From Fragilaria crotonensis (Eukaryota > Bacillariophyta > Fragilariophyceae > Fragilariales > Fragilariaceae), in NCBI GenBank assembly GCA_022925895.1, contig JAKSYS010000635.1:1-36429 (forward strand): DNA of 36,429 nucleotides, written 5' to 3'. The translations under genes and the position numbers were made by a program. Shown here piece by piece: positions 30,471-36,429 of the stretch. Within the stretch, counting starts at the first letter, position 1. Each line of letters begins with the position of its first letter. The notes beneath the pieces are model-generated. The model did no database searches and had not been told where the DNA came from. It worked only from the letters and a program-made list of their open reading frames with translations.

Positions 30471-30663
30471 CACTGCACACTGCACACTGCACACTGCACA
30501 CTGCACACTGCACACTGCACACTGCACACTGCACACTGCACACTGCACACTGCACACTGCACACTGCACACTGCACACTGCACACTGCACACTGCACACT
30601 GCACACTGCACACTGCACACTGCACACTGCACACTGCACACTGCACACTGCACACTGCACACT
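30471..30663. repeat. Perfect heptanucleotide array, 27 copies of CACTGCA
   Basis: Twenty-seven uninterrupted copies of the 7-mer CACTGCA plus a 4-bp partial copy. The array is preceded by near-matching CTACTGCG and followed by CACTACAA. Because 7 is not a multiple of 3 and the unit makes no stop, long open frames run through it in all frames; these are artefacts, not genes. Confidence 0.97.
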
Positions 30664-31329
30664 ACAAACATCACGAATCACGAGTCATATACAGGTTTAA
30701 ACACAGTACCTGGACGGTCAAAATTACGACGAGTACCTGGACGGAATAAAATATTAGTGATTTCAAAGTATTCATCCAGTAAGATCGATGATGCACCTGA
30801 GTAAACATCGATAGTACGCCCCGAACGATAGGGGGTTACTGTAGGACTTTTTTGTTGAAGTGGTCGTGTTCAAAAGTTGGAACGAGAAAAAAATGGAGAT
30901 TTTTCCGGGCTCACCTTAGTTTCAATTTCATAATTAAGCGCCTTATCACCGTAGCATGTCACGGAAAGGAAAGAAAGACTTCAGTGCTCTTGTGATCCCA
31001 GTGGTAAATGTTGGTAGACCGATGCTGCAGCAAATGCCTGACTCTGTTTTCCTATCGGTAAGTTTTTCATTTCTAGCGGCTACCGCAAAGTCGACATCGT
31101 CAAAGTAACTTATGAAAATTTTAGTTTGTTCGGGAATCAATTTTTTCATCCTACGGCTGTTTCCCTACAAACTACCTCATGCTACTAATTTAATCGCACG
31201 AAAATCAATAATTTTATTACGAAATACAATATATTCACGTTGTGCAGATCAACTGCAATTCGAATGCCCTCGTTACAAATGTGTCACTTCTAAGGCAACA
31301 TAATCGTAGCACATAGGCCTGTGATGTAT
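30664..31329. other. Intergenic region
   Basis: AT-rich DNA with several runs of T and A. No gene, RNA or repeat is supported. Confidence 0.45.
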
Positions 31330-32016
31330 CTTTAGCAAGTCTTATCATGGGGTTAAATTTTTGACATTTTAACCCCTGGGGTCTAAAGTTTAGATCCTCC
31401 ACGTCGAACGAAAAAAAGCAAGTCTTATCATTTTTAACTTGATAACTCAAACCCTTTTGAAGAACAGTGTATGGTAAAATCAAGAATCGAGCTCCCCTTG
31501 TATACTCATCACTCATCACTCGTCAACAACGACAACATTGCCACGGCAAATTTGATTGCCGAAGCAAATCACACCCACAGGAGACTGATGACCATGGGGT
31601 GAGCATTGTGGAAAGACAATGGAACAAAATCAACAGGAGTGCTCACATCTCTGCTCCTGAGAATGCGTTGTGGAGGTGACATTGTTGTGTATGCAGTACT
31701 AGTACTAGTCGTATGCATACATGTAGTGATGTGTGACATCCACACCGTGCCTTGACGAGCAGAATTCGTGCCCAAAAAAAGGGGATAGTGGTATATACAT
31801 GGCGTAGGAAACGCGTAGATGATTTAGACCCCGAGGGGTCTAAACTTTGACCCTGGGGTCAAATTCGCTGAATTTAGACCCGGGATTAAAAAATAGACCC
31901 CAGGGGGTCAAATTCAAGATCCTAAAAAATGACTTATACCCTCCCATAAGACTTGCTTTTTTGATTTTTTTTCGATTCGGGACTCACTTAACCCCATGAT
32001 AAGACATGCTCTAAAG
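31330..32016. mobile_element. Short non-autonomous element with terminal inverted repeats and palindromic boxes
   Basis: The two ends are inverted copies of each other. The left end (31330-31356) and the reverse complement of the right end (32016-31988) share CTTTAG and GTCTTATCATGGGGTTAA with a 2-nt indel and one mismatch. The length is about 687 bp with no coding capacity. Further in, AGCAAGTCTTAT recurs inverted on both sides. Several palindromic boxes of the type TTAGACCCC-NN-GGGGTCTAA lie inside, notably 31824-31843 and 31846-31863. No convincing target-site duplication was found. It is probably a MITE-like element; the superfamily is unknown. Confidence 0.65.
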
Positions 32017-32290
32017 GGTGAACTACTGAGATGTTACATGCAGGATTGTCTGCAGATGGACCAACGTGCAAAAAACGTCGAACAAATATGAGATAATGGA
32101 AATGGACTCAATGCACTGCACTAGTGACTGAACTGTCCAGGTACTATGTCAAAAAAATTCGATGAAAAAAATATTCGACTAATCATCTCTTAATCAATTA
32201 TCTATCTTCAGTACCATATGAAGTGCTTAAAAGTATCCCCAAGGTGCTGTCTATGGTATCCAGCCTTCAGAATTGAAAAATGACGGCGCC
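32017..32290. other. Short spacer between the MITE-like element and the Harbinger transposon
   Basis: AT-rich, no gene. It ends at the ATT that forms the left target-site duplication of the Harbinger element. Confidence 0.5.
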
Positions 32291-32293
32291 ATT

Positions 32294-32324
32294 AGAGAGA
32301 TCCTCTTTTTATTGTTTACAGTAC
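32294..32324 (+). repeat. Left terminal inverted repeat of the Harbinger element
   Basis: 31-bp end, 16 bp identical to the right end, then a 5-bp variable patch, then TTTACAGTAC identical again. Confidence 0.85.
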
Positions 32325-32542
32325 GGAACCCGTAACCTTACGAAGATTTGGCGTAAATTTGTTCCTGTAATTTACAGTGTAAAATTGATGTCCTCTTTTT
32401 AGAAAAAACAAGATAAATTTCACAACTCAGATTCCTTCGAAATTTCTAGTGTCATTCAACTAAGATTCCTTTTTAAACGGGACTCACAGTCGCCGAGCCG
32501 ATTTGATTATTCCATCCTCACAAAGCGCGGCAAATCGTAAAC

Positions 32543-33835
32543 ATGTCGATTCGACGATGGAGTTCATTTTTGGAGCGTCACCGCTGCCTCGTTTGGCAGC
32601 AAACCGCACTCATACTTTTGAATGAGATTGAGGATAGCAGCAGTAGCTCGTCCTCATCATTTTCGTCCAACTGTAGTATGAATAGCGACAGCGACGACGA
32701 CGAGGAACTCGACGATGATGACGAGATGGAGCTTCTTGACGAATTCCTTCTCGCATTTTCCAATGCGAATGCGATTACACTTGATTTGAACCAGATTATT
32801 GAGCATCCTACCATAAACTGGCGTTGGAAGGATGGTTTGACAGTTCAACAGTTATCTGCTGATGATGCTCTGACTCATTTTCGATTCAGAAAGGTACATT
32901 TGCAAGAAGTGTCAGATAAGCTCTGGCCACGACTTTCCGCTCATCTTGTTGGAACAAAAGAGAAAATTGTATTTGGAGATGGTCATTATTCTGCACCTTA
33001 CGAAACTCTTTTGCTTTTGGTCCTTTTTCGACTTGCTAGACCACGTCGAATTCGCCGCGACATGGAAGAATTCTTCGGATTTCGAAGAAATAAAATTTGC
33101 ATCGGCATCAAAGCAATGGTGTGTGCTATGTACTCCCTTGCGGTGCAGTACCTTGACAATCCAGCATTGTTTCATCACCTTATGCCCCGTTACTCTAACA
33201 TCATCAACGCAAAGTGTGGATTAGACAACAATGTTTGGGGGTTCCTTGATGGAACATTGCGCAGGACATGCCGTCCAACTTACTATCAGGAACAGATGTA
33301 TAGTGGACACAAACGTATCCATGGCATTAAGTTTCAGTCTGTTGTCACGCCAGACGGCTTTTTTGCATGCATGTTTGGTGCTATCAATGGAAAGCGACAT
33401 GACTCCTACATGCTGACTGAAAGTGGGTTGTTGCAATCACTTCGCGCCATGATGCCAGCTGGTGAAAATGAGCAAGATGGAGAAAACAACATATATTCCT
33501 TGTATGCTGATCCAGCATATCCGCAATCAGCATACATTTTTGGTGGATATCGAAACCCACGTCCAGGTTCTCGTGAAGCTTTGTGGAACGCACAAATGTC
33601 AAGTGTTCGTGAGTCAGTTGAATGGGGCTTTTCCTACATTAACAAGTATTGGTCATTTCTGAACTTCCAGTCAGGCTTAAAGGTTTTCAAGTCACCGATT
33701 GGCAAGTACTATATCATTGCAACATTCCTTTCCAATTTGCGAACTTGCTATTATGGAAACCAGACCATGAGCTTTTTTGATTGTGCCAATGATAGCCTTA
33801 CAATCGATGAATATTTGTCACTGATTGACAACTAG
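32543..33835 (+). CDS. Harbinger (HARBI1-like) DDE transposase
   Basis: A 430-residue nuclease that cuts and rejoins the transposon ends. Residues 31-70 are Ser- and Asp/Glu-rich and probably disordered. A helical region follows (RRDMEEFFGFRRNK, helix-turn-helix-like). The DDE catalytic domain (DDE_Tnp_4 type) has Asp236 in GFLDGTLRRTCRP, the family's NGKRHDSYML motif (286-287), Asp323 in YADPAYPQSAYIF, and Glu357/360 in VRESVEWGFSYI. The length and motif order fit intact HARBI1-like transposases. The ATG at 32543 has an AAACATG context. The neighbouring minus-strand SANT/Myb-like protein is its expected DNA-binding partner. No frame damage is visible. Confidence 0.93.
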   Translation: MSIRRWSSFLERHRCLVWQQTALILLNEIEDSSSSSSSSFSSNCSMNSDSDDDEELDDDDEMELLDEFLLAFSNANAITLDLNQIIEHPTINWRWKDGLTVQQLSADDALTHFRFRKVHLQEVSDKLWPRLSAHLVGTKEKIVFGDGHYSAPYETLLLLVLFRLARPRRIRRDMEEFFGFRRNKICIGIKAMVCAMYSLAVQYLDNPALFHHLMPRYSNIINAKCGLDNNVWGFLDGTLRRTCRPTYYQEQMYSGHKRIHGIKFQSVVTPDGFFACMFGAINGKRHDSYMLTESGLLQSLRAMMPAGENEQDGENNIYSLYADPAYPQSAYIFGGYRNPRPGSREALWNAQMSSVRESVEWGFSYINKYWSFLNFQSGLKVFKSPIGKYYIIATFLSNLRTCYYGNQTMSFFDCANDSLTIDEYLSLIDN

Positions 33836-33887
33836 TCCTGAGTCCTAACTCTACTAGTAGCTATTTCAAAAGTACTATCTAGATAGA

Positions 33888-34886
33888 CTATTCATCACTG
33901 CTGCTACCACTTCCTCCGTTGTTTTTCTTGGACATGTGCTCCTGAAAAAATCTGAACATGTCGGCTTGCAGCTTCAACTCCTGCTCTTTCAACTTGAACG
34001 CCCTCTCCTGTTCAACTTCCTTCATTTGAAGTTGCTTGGCCTTCAAGACAAGCTTTTCCTTACTAATTGACTCCTTGGTGCGGCCTCGTGCCTCCATGCG
34101 CTCGTTCGCAGCTTTATGGAAAGCCATGACGTCATTGTTCGAGGGAATTGGCGACACACAGTTTGGTGCATGCTTCCTCTTTCCAGCTTGTCTCAAATCG
34201 CGAAGCTGCTCAACAGAGAATTCACCCATAGAAGCATCGCGAAGAGCTTTGGCCTCCTTTTTGTCCTTTTCCCTTTCTGCGGCCGAAGAAGTGTTTAGCA
34301 TCGCTGCGTTGTTCGTTGCTGCGGAATAGCGTACGAGGAGTTCCTCTAGTCCCAACTGAAGTTCAGTCGAGCGATCCTCATCATCGCAACCAGAGTTCAA
34401 CGGAACACTCCTTTCAAACTTCTTGATGAATGCCATCAACTCAAGGAACCGACTCTTCATCTGACGCGCTTTGCAACCTGAAGGGAACACTGCATTTCCA
34501 TCCGGAGCTGCAGATATGCTCAGATACTTGGCACTTGTAGCCCAGGCTGCCATGCTCTTCCCATGAGGAGCCTCAAACGGTAAGTCTGCAATCAACTGCC
34601 GCACAAGCATGATGTCCATCAAATTTGTGGGATCTGTCAAGAATGGAGCCACCTGCATGACCCTTCCATTCTTGACAGTTGAGACTGTTGACGCGGGCAA
34701 CCACCTCAATCGAGCACGTGACGAAGACGCCAAGTTTCTCGTGTCCACGTTGCCGGAGGAAGATGTCGTTTCTTCCGTTGAATCACCCGAAACAAGGGCG
34801 ATCGAATGACCTACATCGCGATGTGGTTGTTCTAGAACAACCACATCGGAATGGCAAACGTCATCGTCGAGTTCCGATGAGGACAT
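33888..34886 (-). CDS. SANT/Myb-like accessory protein of the Harbinger element
   Basis: A 332-residue protein from the ATG at 34886. A disordered Ser/Asp-rich N-terminus is followed by a Myb/SANT-like helical region (about residues 85-150: DIMLVRQLIADLPFEAPHG, SGCKARQMKSRFLELMAFI). A long charged coiled-coil-like C-terminal half follows (EREKDKKEAKALRDA, LKLQADMFRFFQEHM). In Harbinger transposons such a protein binds transposon DNA and carries the transposase to the nucleus. Here it is divergent, and the call rests on its place inside the element and the helix pattern. A 30-bp perfect palindrome (34819-34848) lies within the codons for VVVLEQPHRD. Frame intact. Confidence 0.8.
   Translation of the reverse strand: MSSSELDDDVCHSDVVVLEQPHRDVGHSIALVSGDSTEETTSSSGNVDTRNLASSSRARLRWLPASTVSTVKNGRVMQVAPFLTDPTNLMDIMLVRQLIADLPFEAPHGKSMAAWATSAKYLSISAAPDGNAVFPSGCKARQMKSRFLELMAFIKKFERSVPLNSGCDDEDRSTELQLGLEELLVRYSAATNNAAMLNTSSAAEREKDKKEAKALRDASMGEFSVEQLRDLRQAGKRKHAPNCVSPIPSNNDVMAFHKAANERMEARGRTKESISKEKLVLKAKQLQMKEVEQERAFKLKEQELKLQADMFRFFQEHMSKKNNGGSGSSSDE
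34819..34848. repeat. Perfect 30-bp palindrome inside the SANT ORF
   Basis: Two 15-bp arms meet at 34833/34834 with no spacer; the core is GTTGTTCTAGAACAAC. It lies near the 5' end of the minus-strand coding sequence and could extrude as a cruciform or fold in the mRNA. Confidence 0.95.
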
Positions 34887-35210
34887 GATACAAGATACAG
34901 TTTTTTGTGTTCGCGAACTTCCAGTGACACGCCAAAGCGCGCCGCCTCAATTCAGAGCGCGCCGCAAGATGAAAAGTCTACAAACTACTAGAATGTACGC
35001 TGATATACACATATTGTTTTCCACGTGGAGGTACTTTCCGAACAAAGTAAACACGTGGAACGGAATTTGTTCAGTGTCAAGTTGAAGGGAAATTCGGGCT
35101 TCAAATTTACCGAAGGACCCCAAAATTCATAAAGTTAAGGGAAAATGGAATCTCAATTTTACAAAGCTGAGGACCCAGAACCGGTACTGGGTCCGGAGTT
35201 CTGTAATTTT

Positions 35211-35241
35211 GTACTGTAAAAAGGCAAAAGAGGATCTCTCT
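35211..35241 (-). repeat. Right terminal inverted repeat of the Harbinger element
   Basis: Reverse complement matches 32294-32324 at 27 of 31 positions and is followed by the ATT target duplication. Confidence 0.85.
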
Positions 35242-35361
35242 ATTATAGAGCGAACTAGTGGGTACCTCCCAATTGGTCGGACTTTTGGAATACGTGTACG
35301 GTATGGGTTGTGCACGGTTGTGTGTACTGTTTGTACAGTTCAGTACTATACGCAAGTAGTG

Positions 35362-35901
35362 CAGTACCCCAGAGTGGTCATACTCCGTAACAGACGCACG
35401 CACTGACGCAACTACGTATATGCAAATCTTACCGACATCGCTTACGGAGTACTCCAGTATGCATGTATGACATATATCATACTCCGAGTATGAGACAGTA
35501 TTCATTTGATCCAGTACCCCAGAGTGGTCATACTCCGTAACAGACGGACGCACGCACGCACACACGCACACAATTAATTTATAACTAGTGGGTACCTCAC
35601 ATTTGATCGGAGTGTCTACTACAGGAAACTGGACGTACAGTACCCCCAACCTGGTCGTACTCCGTACCACTACTTTTACTGTTACTGTTTACTTTCAGTA
35701 CTCAACCCTGGCGAAGTGAAAAAATTCAGACAGTATTCATTTCATCCAGTACCCCAGAGTGGTCATACTCCGTAACAGACGGACGCACGCACTCACGCAC
35801 ACAATTAATTTATAATATAGTAGGATAGTAGGATATCCTACTATATTATAAATTATTATGTGCGTCCGTCTGTTACGGAGTATGACCACTCTGGGGTACT
35901 G
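35362..35901. repeat. Dispersed repeat family: three direct copies and one inverted copy
   Basis: The core CAGTACCCCAGAGTGGTCAT plus ACTCCGTAACAGAC occurs at 35362-35395. It recurs inside ~90-bp copies at 35494-35584 and 35729-35815 (both starting GACAGTATTCATTT and ending CAATTAATTTATAA). It is inverted at 35847-35901. The third copy and the inverted copy form a large imperfect hairpin around GGATATCC (about 35831-35838). Confidence 0.9.
35584..35668 (+). repeat. Left arm of a perfect 85-bp inverted repeat
   Basis: Reverse complement is identical to 36196-36280. The arms enclose 527 bp and begin and end with ACTAGT. They could be the long terminal inverted repeats of a ~700-bp foldback-like element. 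A diverged relative of the outer ~30 bp also lies at 35253-35282. Confidence 0.9.
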
Positions 35902-36195
35902 TTGCACTGTTACGTGGATTACATGTACTACAGGTCTACAGTACATAAACGGACGGTAATTTATGTTGAAACGACAGTGTGTTACGTTACTGAACTACAA
36001 TACTATACGAATTCAAAGTTACTGGATGGAATACTCATTGAATTTGCTGTGAACAGGTTACTTGACAAATGCTACTGTAAAATATACCGTGCGATAAACT
36101 GCAATACTGGGGCATGATAAGTACCTGGTACTGTACTTCATGAAGTTTCCTACGTTGGTACCATGGTACTGCATACTGTAGGGGAAAAAAGTATT
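35669..36195. other. Interior of the inverted-repeat unit
   Basis: AT-rich, GTAC-rich sequence holding the third direct and the inverted copy of the 90-bp family. No coding sequence is supported. Confidence 0.5.
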
Positions 36196-36280
36196 GGTAC
36201 GGAGTACGACCAGGTTGGGGGTACTGTACGTCCAGTTTCCTGTAGTAGACACTCCGATCAAATGTGAGGTACCCACTAGT
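36196..36280 (-). repeat. Right arm of a perfect 85-bp inverted repeat
   Basis: Identical in reverse complement to 35584-35668. It is followed by AGTAGAAT. No clear target-site duplication is seen. Confidence 0.9.
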
Positions 36281-36429
36281 AGTAGAATAATTTTTCTAGT
36301 CCAGGTACTATGTTTAAACTCGTACCGCAATACTAGTACCGATACAAAAGCTCGAGTCGAAATTGAGATGTTCGTTCTGTACATGTATCAGCTCCACTTC
36401 GTATTGAAAGCATCGATTTTGATCTGAAC

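Larger units (their letters stand above)
32294..35241. mobile_element. PIF/Harbinger DNA transposon with two ORFs
   Basis: A 2.95-kb cut-and-paste transposon. The terminal inverted repeats (32294-32324 and 35211-35241) match at 27 of 31 positions, starting AGAGAGATCCTCTTTT. They are flanked by ATT on both sides (32291-32293 and 35242-35244), a 3-bp target-site duplication as expected for the superfamily, though the usual Harbinger target is TWA. It contains a DDE transposase on the plus strand and a SANT/Myb-like protein on the minus strand, converging with 52 bp between stops. Both ORFs are uninterrupted, so the copy may be autonomous. Confidence 0.9.

Noticed and set aside
30471-30663. CRISPR-like or telomeric array
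   Set aside because: It is a simple 7-bp tandem repeat without spacers, in a eukaryotic context, and is not a known telomere unit.
30399-30804. Several long open frames with regular Cys/His/Thr-rich repeats
   Set aside because: They are translations of the perfect heptamer array, which has no stops in any frame.
1-36429. tRNA or rRNA genes
   Set aside because: No cloverleaf with a T-loop motif and no rRNA-like sequence was found by eye; a covariance-model scan would be needed to exclude diverged RNAs.

Overview
The window looks like nuclear DNA of a unicellular eukaryote, most likely a diatom or related stramenopile alga. The evidence is a small gene with a GT-AG intron on the minus strand, a two-domain eukaryotic-type fluoride channel, a decayed recombinase resembling the stramenopile Crypton family, tyrosine-recombinase (YR) retrotransposons, a PIF/Harbinger transposon, and AT-rich intergenic DNA crowded with GTAC and TACTCCG words. 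No species can be named from the sequence alone. Much of the window is mobile DNA.

Left part (1-14850): two GC-rich YR retrotransposons lie in opposite orientation about 1.7 kb apart. Element 1 (251-6467, plus) and element 2 (8141-14850, minus) are unrelated in nucleotide sequence but share one plan: A1 - gag-like ORF - RT/RNase H - tyrosine recombinase - B1 - A2 - B2. These are the split direct repeats of Ngaro/PAT-type elements. The repeats are 202 and 185 bp with one difference each in element 1, and 127 and 157 bp with no visible difference in element 2. In both elements the B repeat ends in a short hairpin exactly at the B1/A2 junction, and a C-rich spacer separates A2 from B2. Element 2 has three long open frames and may be recently active. 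Element 1 has two compensating frame breaks in its RT region. Between the elements (6468-8140) there are only decayed coding scraps.

Middle part (14851-26536): a broken gene (15317-17954) encodes a single-pass membrane protein with about 18 degenerate GF-x-DGY repeats and four apparent frameshifts. It is followed by a spliced 107-residue Cys-rich protein (18736-19238, minus), a multiply frameshifted Crypton-like tyrosine recombinase (19887-21923, minus), about 2.7 kb with no recognisable gene, and a two-domain FEX/CrcB fluoride channel (24672-26536, minus) with one frame break in its acidic linker.

Right part (26537-36429): mostly non-coding. It holds a cluster of GTGGCAAA octamers, a perfect 27-copy heptamer array, a roughly 0.69-kb element with terminal inverted repeats and palindromic boxes, and an apparently complete Harbinger transposon (32294-35241). 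That transposon has a DDE transposase, a SANT/Myb-like partner, imperfect 31-bp terminal inverted repeats and an ATT target duplication. The end of the window has nested direct and inverted repeats, including a perfect 85-bp inverted pair.

The main theme is three separate tyrosine-recombinase mobile lineages (two retrotransposons and one Crypton) within 22 kb, plus a DDE transposon. Several frame breaks in unrelated genes could be real decay or assembly indels.
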